Shown here: piece by piece, positions 10,159-18,766 of the stretch
How positions within the stretch are numbered: the stretch's first letter is position 1
Layout: each line of letters begins with the position of its first letter
Origin: JANPPS01 sp964242575
GTDB taxonomy: Bacteria > Pseudomonadota > Alphaproteobacteria > Acetobacterales > Acetobacteraceae
Reading direction: 5' to 3'
Assembly (NCBI GenBank): GCA_964242575.1
Contig: CAXTCN010000011.1
Location: forward strand, 25,368-89,367
Length of the DNA: 64,000 bases
Position numbers and translations under genes: made by a program
The notes under the pieces: model-generated
The model's database searches: none
Told to the model about the DNA's origin: nothing
Seen by the model: only the letters and a program-made list of their open reading frames with translations

Positions 10159-11751
10159 TTACGCCTGAAGCGCGCCAGGCTCGATCAAGCGCATCAGCGT
10201 CTCCAGCCGGTCCGCCTCCGCCGCCGGCTTGTCTGGGCGCAGCCGCGCCACCCGCGGGAAACGCAGCGCCACGCCGGATTTGTGGCGGTTGCTGACCTGT
10301 GCCGCGTCGAACGCGATCTCCAGCACCAGGCCGCGCTCCACCTCGCGCACCGGGCCGAAGCGGTTGACCGTGTGGTTGCGTATCCAGCGGTCGAGCTGCA
10401 CCAGCTCCACGTCGGTAAAGCCGGAGTACGCCTTGCCCACCGGGACCAGCTCGCCGTCCTCGCGCCACAGGCCGAAGGTGTAGTCGGAGTAGTAGCTGCT
10501 GCGCTTGCCGTGGCCGCGCTGCGCGTACATCACCACGGCGTCGATGGTCAGCGGGTCGCGCTTCCACTTCCACCAGAAGCCCTTGGGCCGGCCCGGCACG
10601 TAGGGGCTGTCGGCGCGCTTCAGCATCAGGCCCTCGATGCTGGCAGCGCGGGTGCCGTCGCGGACGGCGGACAGGTCGTCGATGGTGGTGAACGGGATGA
10701 GTTCCGACAGGTCCATGCAGGGCGAGGGGTGGCGTGCCACCCAGTCCACCAGCCGGGCGCGGCGTGCATCGAACGGCAAGGGGCGGAGGTCCTCGACGCC
10801 ATCGAACAGCAAGTCGTACAGCCGGACGTGCACCGGGAACTCGCGCAGCATCTTGGGGCCGGGCGCCTTGCGGTTCAGCCGTTGCTGCAGGTCGGCGAAC
10901 GGGGCGATCTGGTTGTCGCGCACCACCAGCAACTCGCCGTCCAGCACGCCCTCGAACGTCATGGCGCCCAGGATTTCCGGAAACGCGCCGGACACGTCGT
11001 CTGCGCCGCGGGAGTAGATGCGCTGGCTGGCCGCGGTCGCCACCAGTTGCACGCGGATGCCGTCCCACTTCCACTCGGCCCGGTATGCGGCGGGGTCGAG
11101 CGCGGCGCGGTCGGCGGCTTCCAGCGGGTGCGCCAGCATCGGCGGGCGGAACACCGGCGCGCCATTCGGGTCGGGACGGTGACCAGTGTCCTCGATCCAG
11201 GCGAACAGGCTGGCGTAGGGCGGCAGCAGGCCGTGCCAGACCTCCTCGACCTCGTCGGCGGCGATGCGTCCGCCCGCGACCTCGGCCAGCGCGATTTTGG
11301 CGAGCCGGGCGGACGCGCCAACGCGGAGCGAGCCGGTGATGAGCTTCAACAACGCATAGCGCACCGACACGTCCGAGGCGTCAAGCCAGCCGGCCACCAG
11401 GCGCGGCAGCTCGGCCTTGGGGGTGTCGTGCAGAGCGTGCACCACCTCGCTCATGGTCGGCGGCCCGGCGTTGGTGGGCGCGGCCGGCCAGATCAGCGCC
11501 ACCGTCTCCGCCAGGTCGCCCACGTAGTCGTGCGACATGCCGAACAGCACCGGGTCAGTGCGCTCCTCCGCGAGCGCCCGGATCAGGCCGGGCTTGGCAA
11601 CGGCAAATGACAGCTCCCCGGTAAGCGCCGCAAGGCCGTAGCCGCGGTCAGGGTCCGGCTGGGTAGCGAAGTAGCGGCGCAGCAGCGCGATTTTTGCCAA
11701 GCGGCCGGGGGTGAACACCAGGCGCTCCAGCAGGTCCGCGAACGCGATCAC
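10159..11751 (-). CDS. ATP-dependent DNA ligase (ligase-associated repair type)
   Basis: Seals nicks in duplex DNA through an enzyme-AMP intermediate. The nucleotidyltransferase motif I EWKWDGIRV puts the AMP-accepting lysine at about residue 228 of 530; before it lies the alpha-helical DNA-binding domain (including LKLITGSLRVGAS) and after it motifs such as FEGVLDGELLV, ASIEGLMLKR and the OB-fold motif GFWWKWKRD. It starts with GTG inside the stop of the exonuclease gene (GTGA overlap), so the two are coupled. This pairing is known from the ligase-associated DNA damage response loci of bacteria, which normally also carry an Lhr-type helicase and a PdeM-type phosphoesterase; neither is adjacent here. 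It is independent of the NAD-dependent LigA encoded near 60 kb. Confidence 0.92.
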   Translation of the reverse strand: MIAFADLLERLVFTPGRLAKIALLRRYFATQPDPDRGYGLAALTGELSFAVAKPGLIRALAEERTDPVLFGMSHDYVGDLAETVALIWPAAPTNAGPPTMSEVVHALHDTPKAELPRLVAGWLDASDVSVRYALLKLITGSLRVGASARLAKIALAEVAGGRIAADEVEEVWHGLLPPYASLFAWIEDTGHRPDPNGAPVFRPPMLAHPLEAADRAALDPAAYRAEWKWDGIRVQLVATAASQRIYSRGADDVSGAFPEILGAMTFEGVLDGELLVVRDNQIAPFADLQQRLNRKAPGPKMLREFPVHVRLYDLLFDGVEDLRPLPFDARRARLVDWVARHPSPCMDLSELIPFTTIDDLSAVRDGTRAASIEGLMLKRADSPYVPGRPKGFWWKWKRDPLTIDAVVMYAQRGHGKRSSYYSDYTFGLWREDGELVPVGKAYSGFTDVELVQLDRWIRNHTVNRFGPVREVERGLVLEIAFDAAQVSNRHKSGVALRFPRVARLRPDKPAAEADRLETLMRLIEPGALQA

Positions 11752-12785
11752 GCCGCCTCCGCCTTGTGCACAGCGTCATCGTCCTCGTCGCCGTAGCCCA
11801 CCAGGCGCAGTGCCCGGCCGCGGATGCCGCGCTTGGCGGCCTCGTGGATCAGCGCCTCCTCCCGGCCGTGCGTCACCCAGACTTCAGGGGCCGCGACCTC
11901 GTCCAGGGTCATGTTCAGCTCATCCCAATCGCAATGGTCGCTGATGACCAGTGGCAGCTCGACGCCCTTGCTGCGGGCGCGCTGCCGGACGCGCATCCAG
12001 CCGGAGGCCACGCACACCACAGGCTCAGCCAACCGCCGTGCCCAGCGGTCGGCGATGGCGGAGGGAGGCGCGATCACGATGGCGCCCTTGAGGTTGTCTT
12101 TCTGCGCGACCGTTGCTGGCAGCAGCTCGCCCAACGGGATGCCGAGGCGTTCATAGGCCGTGCACAGTGAAATTTGCGCCCCGTGCAGGTAAACCGGCCG
12201 ATCCCAGCCGGCTTGGCGCAGCAAGGCGATGACCCGCTGCGCCTTGCCAAGCGCGTAGGCGCCGATGACGTGGGTGCGGTCCGGGAACAGCGCCACGCTG
12301 TCCAGCAGCTTAGCGATTTCGTGCCCCGCCGGGGGGTGGCGGAACACCGGGAGCGCGAAGGTCGCCTCGGTCACGAACACGTCGCACGGGATGGGCACGA
12401 ACGGCCGGCAGGTCGGGTCGGCGGCGCGTTTGTAGTCACCGCTCACCACCACGCGGCTGCCGCGCCACTCCATTGCAACCTGCGCCGAGCCGAGCACATG
12501 GCCGGCCGGCTCCATCCACACCCGGGCCTCGCCGATGGTGAGCGGCGTCCCGTACTCGAGCGCCTGCTGCACCGCTCCGGCCCGTCCGGCGCCCATGCGT
12601 ACATCCATCAGCGCCAACGTTTCAGGGCTGGCAAGCACGGCGTCGTGGCCCGGCCGGGCGTGGTCCGCATGGGCATGGGTAATGATGGCGCGGGGGACCG
12701 GACGCACCGGGTCGATGAAAAAGTCGCCAGGCTCGCAATAGAGTCCGTCCGGCAGAACCTTCAGCCAAGTCTCAGGATGCGGCAT
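11748..12785 (-). CDS. Ligase-associated beta-CASP/metallo-beta-lactamase exonuclease
   Basis: Predicted metal-dependent nuclease of the mRNA-3'-end-processing/SNM1-like family, 345 residues, probably trimming DNA ends before ligation. The metal site THAHADHARPGH (HxHxDH) lies near residue 37; VVSGDYKRAADPTCRPF and FVTEATFALPVF follow, and the C-terminal ISDHCDWDELN and WVTHGREEALI are the beta-CASP histidine motifs. ATG at 12785 opens the gene. The stop overlaps the start of the ATP-dependent ligase by four bases, so they form a two-gene operon. The role in repair is inferred from the conserved partnership, not from sequence alone. Confidence 0.88.
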   Translation of the reverse strand: MPHPETWLKVLPDGLYCEPGDFFIDPVRPVPRAIITHAHADHARPGHDAVLASPETLALMDVRMGAGRAGAVQQALEYGTPLTIGEARVWMEPAGHVLGSAQVAMEWRGSRVVVSGDYKRAADPTCRPFVPIPCDVFVTEATFALPVFRHPPAGHEIAKLLDSVALFPDRTHVIGAYALGKAQRVIALLRQAGWDRPVYLHGAQISLCTAYERLGIPLGELLPATVAQKDNLKGAIVIAPPSAIADRWARRLAEPVVCVASGWMRVRQRARSKGVELPLVISDHCDWDELNMTLDEVAAPEVWVTHGREEALIHEAAKRGIRGRALRLVGYGDEDDDAVHKAEAA

Positions 12786-12791
12786 GGGCCA

Positions 12792-12824
12792 GCAGTCCCT
12801 CCCCTACTGACAGGGAGAGACTGC
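12792..12824 (-). terminator. Hairpin between the degP-type and exonuclease genes
   Basis: GCAGTCCCTCCC (12792-12803) and GGGAGAGACTGC (12813-12824) form a 12-position stem with one mismatch and a 9-base loop. It lies after the stop of the leftward protease gene and before the start of the leftward exonuclease gene. There is no run of T after it, so a Rho-independent terminator is only probable; it may instead be a dispersed extragenic hairpin. A related CCCTCTCCC/GGGAGAGGG hairpin follows ftsZ. Confidence 0.45.
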
Positions 12825-12829
12825 CGAAA

Positions 12830-14392
12830 TCAGCCCGGTTTCTGATTGCTGTCCAACGCCAGCGGCACCGGTACCCAGCGCAGGCCGTCGCCGCTTTGAA
12901 TCAGCATCAGCACGGTCTTGCGGTTCTGCTTGCGGTAGCGGTCGAGGCGTTCCGACACGTCGGCCGGGGTGGACACCGCCTCCTGCTGCACCTCCACGAT
13001 CACGTCGCCGGGCTTGAGGCCGCGACCGGCGGCGGTGCCGTCCGGGGTCACGTCCGTCACCACCACGCCCTTTTGATCCTGGGCCAGCTTGAACCTTTCC
13101 CGAACCTCGTCCGTAAGCGGGGACAGCCGGGCGCCAAGGCCGGAAATTTCCGCCGTGCGGCTCGGGGCGGGGCGGTTCGGCGCGGGGTTGGTGCTGGCCT
13201 GCTGCACGTCCTCCGGCAACTCGCCGACCGAGGCTTGCAGCGTCACGCGCTTGCCTTCGCGCCACAGCTCGACCGGCACATCCTTGCCGATCATAGTCTC
13301 GGCCACGATGCGCGGCAGGGTGCGCATCTCCTTCACGTCCTGGTTGTTGAACCGGAGGATCACGTCGCCGTTGCGGATTTTGGCGTTGTCGGCCGGGCCA
13401 CCCTCGTTCACGCCTGCGACCATGGCGCCCTGGGTGTCCTTGAGGCCGAGGCTCTCGGCGATGTCCGGCGTCACCTGCTGGATGCGCACACCAAGCCAGC
13501 CACGGCGGGCGCGGCCGAACTCGCGCAACTGCGCCACGACGGATTTTGCGAGGTTGGCGGGCACCGAGAAGCCGATGCCGACCGAGCCGCCGGATGGCGA
13601 GTAGATGGCAGTGTTGATGCCGATGACCTGGCCTTCCATGTTGAACAGCGGGCCACCGGAGTTGCCGCGGTTGATAGAGGCGTCGGTCTGTATGAAGTCG
13701 TCATACGGACCTTGGCGGATGTCGCGCCCGCGGGCGCTGACGATGCCGGCGGTGACGGAGCCGCCGAGGCCGAACGGGTTACCAATGGCCAGCACCCAGT
13801 CACCAACACGCGCGCCGTCACTGTCGCCGAACGGCACGAACTTCAACGGCTTGTCGCTCTCGACCTTGAGCAACGCGAGGTCCACGCGCTCATCCTTGCC
13901 AACCAGCTTGGCCTTCAGCGTGGTGTTGTCCTGCAACGTCACGTTGATTTCGTCCGCGCCGTCAATGACGTGGTTGTTGGTGACGATGTAGCCAGTTGGG
14001 TCGATGACGAAGCCGGAGCCGAGGCTGGTGGCGCGACCGCTGGGAGGGCCACCAGGACCACCGCGCGGACCTTCGCTGCGGGGGCCTTCTTCGGGCGGAC
14101 CGCCACGGCGCGGCTGCTGGCCCGGGCGGTTACGCTCCAGGAAGTCGCGGAAGAACTGCTCGAACGGCGAGCCAGGCGGGAAGTTCGGCACCTCCGGCCC
14201 GCCCCGGTCCGCCCGAGCTTGCGACGCCTGGGACGAGGATATGTTCACGACCGCCGGCAACAACGTCGCCGACAGGTCAGCGAAGCTATCGGGCGCGCCA
14301 CGCGCCACAGCCGGGGCTGTAAAGGGCGGCATTGCCGCCGGAACCACGAAAGCGCTGGCGAGCAGCAAGGCGCGGACAGTGCGGAGGCGCAT
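12830..14392 (-). CDS. degP: Do/DegP-family periplasmic serine protease
   Basis: Periplasmic trypsin-like protease and chaperone of the HtrA family, 520 residues. ATG at 14392 is preferred (GGGGAAG upstream); it gives a short basic start and a hydrophobic signal peptide ending near APAVARG. The catalytic triad is visible: His141 (TNNHVIDG), Asp171 (RVDLALLKV) and Ser245 (NRGNSGGPLF). Two PDZ domains follow, roughly residues 280-370 and 410-510 (RRGWLGVRIQQVTP; GARLSPLTDEVRERF). A Pro/Gly/Arg-rich insert of about 60 residues separates the N-terminus from the protease domain. It is downstream of hflK-hflC on the same strand, an arrangement common in alphaproteobacteria and tied to envelope quality control. 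Confidence 0.93.
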   Translation of the reverse strand: MRLRTVRALLLASAFVVPAAMPPFTAPAVARGAPDSFADLSATLLPAVVNISSSQASQARADRGGPEVPNFPPGSPFEQFFRDFLERNRPGQQPRRGGPPEEGPRSEGPRGGPGGPPSGRATSLGSGFVIDPTGYIVTNNHVIDGADEINVTLQDNTTLKAKLVGKDERVDLALLKVESDKPLKFVPFGDSDGARVGDWVLAIGNPFGLGGSVTAGIVSARGRDIRQGPYDDFIQTDASINRGNSGGPLFNMEGQVIGINTAIYSPSGGSVGIGFSVPANLAKSVVAQLREFGRARRGWLGVRIQQVTPDIAESLGLKDTQGAMVAGVNEGGPADNAKIRNGDVILRFNNQDVKEMRTLPRIVAETMIGKDVPVELWREGKRVTLQASVGELPEDVQQASTNPAPNRPAPSRTAEISGLGARLSPLTDEVRERFKLAQDQKGVVVTDVTPDGTAAGRGLKPGDVIVEVQQEAVSTPADVSERLDRYRKQNRKTVLMLIQSGDGLRWVPVPLALDSNQKPG

Positions 14393-14434
14393 GTATCTTC
14401 CCCAGACAGAGTAGCGGCATATACGCATGCAGTT

Positions 14435-14460
14435 AAGGCATTCCCATGCGGGAATGCCTT
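14435..14460. repeat. Perfect 11-bp inverted repeat, hflC-degP gap
   Basis: AAGGCATTCCC, a 4-base ATGC loop, and GGGAATGCCTT form a perfect hairpin between hflC (stop at 14474) and the protease gene. It may stop or attenuate transcription leaving hflC; there is no T-run. A very similar palindrome, AGGCATTCCC-NNGC-core, occurs at 20578-20602. Confidence 0.6.
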
Positions 14461-14473
14461 AGGATTTTGGACT

Positions 14474-15343
14474 CTAGTGCTTCGGCGGCTCACGCAGCAG
14501 GCGCAGGAACTCATTATCGGGTGTCAGTACCATACGGGACTGGCCGTTGGCGAACACATCGCGGTAGGCCTGCAACGTGCGGTAGAAACCGTAAAACTCC
14601 GGGTCCTGCTGGAAGGCGTCGGCGTAGATCTTGGTGGATTGGCTCTCACCGTCACCGCGAAGCCGGTCAGACTGGGCACGAGCCTCCGCCAGCAACACGG
14701 TGCGGTCGCGCTCAGCGTCCGCCCTGATGCGCGCGCTGGCCTCGTCGCCCTCGGCGCGGAGCTGCTTCGCCACGCGGTCGCGTTCGGACTTCATGCGGTT
14801 CAGGATGGCCGTGGTGTTTTCCTCCGGCAGGTCCGCGCGGCGGAGGCGCACGTCCTCCACCGTCACGCCGAACGCGCGCATTTCGTCCGCGACCTGGCCA
14901 CGGATCAGCCCCATGATGCGGCCCCGGTCATTGGAGAGCACGTTCAACAAGGTCTCGCCACCCAGCACTCGGCGCAACGACGACGTCACGACCGAGTTGA
15001 GCCGCGCCCGGATTGCGTCCTCGGCCGCGCCCACGGCCTGGAAATAACGCAGCGGGTCGGTGATGCGGAAACGGGTAAAACTGTCCACGATCAAGCGGCG
15101 TTGGTCGTTAAGGATGACTTCCTCGCCGGGCGTCTCATAATCCAGCAAACGACGGTCGAAGCTGATAATTTGCTGCACGAACGGCACTTTCATCTTAAGG
15201 CCGGGCGTGTTGATGACGCGGATGGGTTGGCCAAACTGGGTGATCAGCACCTGCTCGGTCTGCGCGACGGTGAACAGGCTGGCACCGGCCAGCACCACCA
15301 GGGCGAACACCCCGACAACGGCAGCAAGGACAGCGCGGCTCAT
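14474..15343 (-). CDS. hflC: HflC, SPFH-domain regulator of FtsH protease
   Basis: Inner-membrane protein with one N-terminal membrane segment (about residues 5-27, LAAVVGVFALVVLAGASL) and a large periplasmic SPFH/band-7 domain. With HflK it forms the cage around FtsH and limits degradation of membrane proteins. 289 residues. Family features are VAQTEQVLITQFGQPIRVI after the anchor, the FDRRLLDYETPGEE segment and the coiled-coil-rich EMRAFGVTVEDVRLRRADLP region near the C-terminus. The ATG overlaps the stop of hflK by four bases (15340-15343). A perfect hairpin lies just after the stop, before the Do-type protease. Confidence 0.93.
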   Translation of the reverse strand: MSRAVLAAVVGVFALVVLAGASLFTVAQTEQVLITQFGQPIRVINTPGLKMKVPFVQQIISFDRRLLDYETPGEEVILNDQRRLIVDSFTRFRITDPLRYFQAVGAAEDAIRARLNSVVTSSLRRVLGGETLLNVLSNDRGRIMGLIRGQVADEMRAFGVTVEDVRLRRADLPEENTTAILNRMKSERDRVAKQLRAEGDEASARIRADAERDRTVLLAEARAQSDRLRGDGESQSTKIYADAFQQDPEFYGFYRTLQAYRDVFANGQSRMVLTPDNEFLRLLREPPKH

Positions 15344-16536
15344 CGGGCGGCTCCTACGCCTGGGCGGGCAGGCGGCTGCGTGGCCGGCCGGACAGCGTCG
15401 AGCGGCAAATAGGGCACGATGCCCTGCAACCGATCATCCACCACGATGGATGGCGTCTTGGTTAGGATGTCTTGCATGGTCTCGATATACAGCCGGCGGG
15501 CGGTCACGTCCTTGGACACTGCATAAGCGTTGTACACCGACAGGAACCGCTGCGCCTGGCCGGCGGCCTCGGCGATAATGGCCTGCCGGGCGCCCTCGGC
15601 CTCGGCAGTCAGGCGCGCGGCATCGCCACGGGCGCGGGGAATGATGTCGTTGCGGAAGCTCTCGGCCTCGTTGCGGGCGCGCTCCGCGTCGGTGTTGGCG
15701 CGCTGCACGTCGCGGAAGCTCTCGATGACGGCTTGGGGCGGGTCAACCTTCTGCAACTGGACCTGGGTGATCTCCACCCCGGCGCCATACTGGTCCAGGA
15801 CGCCTTGCATGCCGGAGGTCACCGACTGCTCGATGCGGCCGCGCGCCTCGGTCAGCGCGGGTTGGATCGGCGTGCGGCCAATGACCTCGCGCATCATGCT
15901 TTCAGCAGCGGACTTCACGGTGTTCTCGGGATTGCGGGTCCTGAACAGGTAATCGCCTGCGTCACGGATGCGCCAGAACACGCTGAAATTGATGTCGATG
16001 ATGTTCTCGTCGCCGGTGAGCATGAGCGCTTCTTCGCTCACCTCGCGCGCTGGCCCGCCGATGTCGCGGCTGACGCGGCCTTGGGGCACGCGGAGCACGC
16101 CAGAACTGTCGCCAGCGACGCGGAAGCCGACCTCGGTACGGTTGATCCGAGTGACCGCCGGAGTGAGCGCCTGTTCGATGGGCCAGGGCAAGTGGTAGTT
16201 CAGCCCCGGCAGCGTCGTACGCTGGAACGCGCCGAAACGCAGCACCACGCCCTGCTGGTCCGGCTGCACGCGGTAAAAGCCGCTGCCGAGCCAAATCACC
16301 GCGCCAACCAAGGCAACCAGCGCGAGCAGGCGGCCGTTGGTCTGCCGGCCGCCTGCTCCGCCGGGCACGAAACGGCGCGCCGAGCTTTGCAGCTTGGCGA
16401 TCATCTCGTCCAGGTCAGGAAGGCCGTTATTGCCGCCGCTCGGGCCGCCACCGCCCCAAGGGCCGCGGTTTGGACCGCGTGGCGGCCCACCGGGAGTGCC
16501 CCAGGGACCTCCGCCGCCGCTGTTATTCCAAGACAT
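15340..16536 (-). CDS. hflK: HflK, SPFH-domain regulator of FtsH protease
   Basis: Partner of HflC in the FtsH-associated membrane complex, 398 residues. The N-terminus is cytoplasmic and extremely Gly/Pro-rich (about residues 5-37), as in other HflK proteins, followed by a membrane segment (about 67-88, LLALVALVGAVIWLGSGFY) and the band-7 domain starting at VQPDQQGVVLRFGAF. QLQKVDPPQAVIESFRDVQ and the alanine-rich coiled coil with RARGDAARLTAEAEG are diagnostic. First gene of the leftward hflK-hflC-degP cluster, divergent from mrp. Confidence 0.93.
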   Translation of the reverse strand: MSWNNSGGGGPWGTPGGPPRGPNRGPWGGGGPSGGNNGLPDLDEMIAKLQSSARRFVPGGAGGRQTNGRLLALVALVGAVIWLGSGFYRVQPDQQGVVLRFGAFQRTTLPGLNYHLPWPIEQALTPAVTRINRTEVGFRVAGDSSGVLRVPQGRVSRDIGGPAREVSEEALMLTGDENIIDINFSVFWRIRDAGDYLFRTRNPENTVKSAAESMMREVIGRTPIQPALTEARGRIEQSVTSGMQGVLDQYGAGVEITQVQLQKVDPPQAVIESFRDVQRANTDAERARNEAESFRNDIIPRARGDAARLTAEAEGARQAIIAEAAGQAQRFLSVYNAYAVSKDVTARRLYIETMQDILTKTPSIVVDDRLQGIVPYLPLDAVRPATQPPARPGVGAAR

Positions 16537-16635
16537 GAGGTATGGTGGCTCCGTAGTTTGCAGGTCCGTCGGCGTGCGCCATATGCCGCATCACAGTCGC
16601 GTGGATATTGACCGCGCGCCGGGGGTTTACAAGCG
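16537..16635. promoter_or_regulatory. Divergent hflK / mrp promoter region
   Basis: 99 bases separate the start codons of hflK (leftward) and mrp (rightward), so promoters for both must lie here or inside the genes. I see no clear sigma-70 hexamers, only a G-run about ten bases before the mrp ATG that may serve as ribosome binding site. Confidence 0.4.
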
Positions 16636-17712
16636 ATGACGGCATTGACGGCGGACGGCCTGCGCGAAGCGCTGCGGGCGGTGACGGACCCGCGCACCGG
16701 CCAGGACGTGGTGGCGGCCGGGTTGGTGGACAGCCTGGAGGTGCGCGGCAGCCTGGTTCATGTGGCGCTGCGCACCGACCGGGCGGGCGCGGCGGCGATG
16801 GAGCCAGTGCGGCGGGCGGCGGAAGCGGTGCTGTCGCGCCAGGCTGGCGTCACCAACGCCACCGCCGTGCTGACGGCGCACCGGGAAGCGCCGGCGCCGG
16901 CGCGGGCGGAAAAAGCGGCGTTGCTGCCGGAGGTGCGGCATATCGTGGCCGTTGCGTCCGGCAAAGGCGGCGTGGGCAAATCCACGACGGCGGTGAACCT
17001 CGCGGTGGCGTTGGCCCAGCAAGGGCACCGGGTCGGGCTGCTGGACGCAGACGTGCACGGGCCGAGCCTGCCGCGCATGTTGGGCGTGTCGGCGAAGCCG
17101 CAGTTGGTGGACGGGCGCATGGTGCCGCTGGAGGCGTGGGGGCTGAAAGCCATGTCCATTGGCTTTCTGGTGGACCCGGACCAGGCGATGATCTGGCGCG
17201 GCCCGATGGTGATGGGCGCCTTGGAGCAGATGATGGGCCAGGCGGACTGGGGCGCGCTGGACGTGCTGGTGGTGGATATGCCGCCCGGTACCGGAGACGC
17301 GCAGCTCACGATGGCGCAGCGGGTGAAGCTCAGCGGCGCGGTGATCGTGTCAACGCCACAAGACATCGCGTTGATCGACGCGCGGCGGGGCGTACGGATG
17401 TTCGAGAAGACGCTGGTGCCGGTGCTGGGCCTGATCGAGAACATGAGCACGTTCCACTGCCCGAACTGCGGGCACGAGACGGCGCTGTTCGGCCATGGCG
17501 GCGCGCGGCGGGAGGCGGAGGCGCTGGGCGTGCCGTTCCTGGGCGAAATCCCGTTGCTGCTAGACATCCGCACCATGTCGGACGCTGGCACGCCGATCTG
17601 CGCCGCCGCCCCGGACAGCCCAGCCGCACAGGCGTTCGCGGCCATCGCGCGCCGGGTGTGGGACAGCCTTGGCGGGTCGCGCCCGGCGGCGCCCAAGATC
17701 ATCATGGACTAG
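16636..17712 (+). CDS. mrp: Mrp/ApbC iron-sulfur cluster carrier ATPase
   Basis: Cytosolic P-loop ATPase that binds and delivers Fe-S clusters, 358 residues. An N-terminal MIP18/DUF59 domain (residues 5-80, with LRAVTDPRTGQDVV) precedes the ATPase domain, whose deviant Walker A SGKGGVGKST is at 108-117. MIWRGPMVMGALEQM, VVDMPPGTGDAQLT and the cluster-binding pair in FHCPNCGHETALFG are the family's signatures. The upstream DUF59 domain is common in alphaproteobacterial Mrp. It heads a rightward pair with a Rieske oxygenase 28 bases downstream, whose own clusters it could in principle supply; that link is speculative. Confidence 0.93.
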   Translation: MTALTADGLREALRAVTDPRTGQDVVAAGLVDSLEVRGSLVHVALRTDRAGAAAMEPVRRAAEAVLSRQAGVTNATAVLTAHREAPAPARAEKAALLPEVRHIVAVASGKGGVGKSTTAVNLAVALAQQGHRVGLLDADVHGPSLPRMLGVSAKPQLVDGRMVPLEAWGLKAMSIGFLVDPDQAMIWRGPMVMGALEQMMGQADWGALDVLVVDMPPGTGDAQLTMAQRVKLSGAVIVSTPQDIALIDARRGVRMFEKTLVPVLGLIENMSTFHCPNCGHETALFGHGGARREAEALGVPFLGEIPLLLDIRTMSDAGTPICAAAPDSPAAQAFAAIARRVWDSLGGSRPAAPKIIMD

Positions 17713-17740
17713 CGCGCCCGGCGGCGGTAGGTCGCGCGGC

Positions 17741-18766
17741 ATGGACACCATGCTGCGCGATTTCTGGTATCTGGCCGCGCCGGGGCGCGATGTGGGCCGC
17801 GGCAAGACCCGGCCGATCACCTTGCTTGGCGAACAGGTGCTGCTGGGGCGCAGCCAGGACGGCGCGGTGTTCGCGTTCGGCGATAGCTGCCCGCACCGCG
17901 GCATGCCGATGCGGCACGGCTCGTTCGACGGCGCGACGTTGCGCTGCTGCTACCACGGCTGGGCGTTCCGCAGTTCGGACGGATGCTGTACCGAAATCCC
18001 CTCGTTGGCGCCCGGTGACCAGACCGAGCCCGCCCGCTTCCGCCTGCGCATATATCCGGCGCGGGAGGTGCAGGGCAACGTCTGGGTATACGTGGGCGAC
18101 GGCGAGCCTGGGCCGGTGCCGACCGTCCCCGGCTTCGACGGCGTTGCGCCGCAGGTCACGGTGACCGAGCGGTTCCCCTGCAACGTGGACCTGGCGGCCA
18201 TGGGGTTCTTTGACCCTGGCCACCCGGCGTTCGTGCACACCTCACGCTGGTGGAAGAGCAACCCGGCGGCGAACCTGCGCCTGAAGGAAAAAGGCTTCGA
18301 GCCGGACGGCATGGGGTTCCGTATGCTGCGCCACCATTTGAAGGAGGGCGCCAACCCGTACCGCCTGCTGGGCCGCAACGTGCGGATCGACATCGGCATC
18401 CAACTGCCGGGAGTACGGATCGAGCACATCCAGGGCGACCGGCACTCCGCCTGCGTGCTGGCGGCCGCGACGCCGGTCAGCGAGAGTGTGACCGACGTGC
18501 ACTACTGCGTTTACTGGACCCTGCCATGGCTTGCGCCGCTGCGCCCGGCGGCGTGGTGGATGGCGCGGGACTTCCTGCGGCAGGACCGGGACGTGGCGGC
18601 GCGGCTGATGGACAACCCGGCCCCGCCTCCGCCGTTGTACGTGGGCGATCCGGACACCCAGGTGCGGTGGTACTTGCGGCTGAAGCGCGAGTACGCGGCG
18701 GCGCGGGCGGAGGGCCGGGCGTTCGTCAACCCGCTGCGGGCGCAGACGTTGCGTTGGCGGAGCTGA
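17741..18766 (+). CDS. Rieske non-heme iron oxygenase, alpha-subunit type
   Basis: Predicted oxygenase with an N-terminal Rieske [2Fe-2S] domain and a mononuclear iron domain, 341 residues. Cluster ligands are Cys50-x-His52 (SCPHRGMPM) and Cys69-x2-His72 (CCYHGWAF). The iron site fits the VanA/PaO-like pattern NVDLAAMGFFDPGHPAFVH (Asn/Asp then D-P-x-H and H). No ferredoxin or flavin reductase gene is adjacent, so electrons must come from elsewhere. ATG at 17741 starts the protein at MDTMLRDFWYLAAP, as in homologous families. Its last 41 bases overlap the end of the convergent ribokinase gene. The substrate is unknown. Confidence 0.87.
   Translation: MDTMLRDFWYLAAPGRDVGRGKTRPITLLGEQVLLGRSQDGAVFAFGDSCPHRGMPMRHGSFDGATLRCCYHGWAFRSSDGCCTEIPSLAPGDQTEPARFRLRIYPAREVQGNVWVYVGDGEPGPVPTVPGFDGVAPQVTVTERFPCNVDLAAMGFFDPGHPAFVHTSRWWKSNPAANLRLKEKGFEPDGMGFRMLRHHLKEGANPYRLLGRNVRIDIGIQLPGVRIEHIQGDRHSACVLAAATPVSESVTDVHYCVYWTLPWLAPLRPAAWWMARDFLRQDRDVAARLMDNPAPPPPLYVGDPDTQVRWYLRLKREYAAARAEGRAFVNPLRAQTLRWRS

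Noticed and set aside
12896..15412. An 838-codon plus-strand frame across degP and hflC
   Set aside because: Same cause; it crosses two gene boundaries and the hairpin, and has no recognisable motif.
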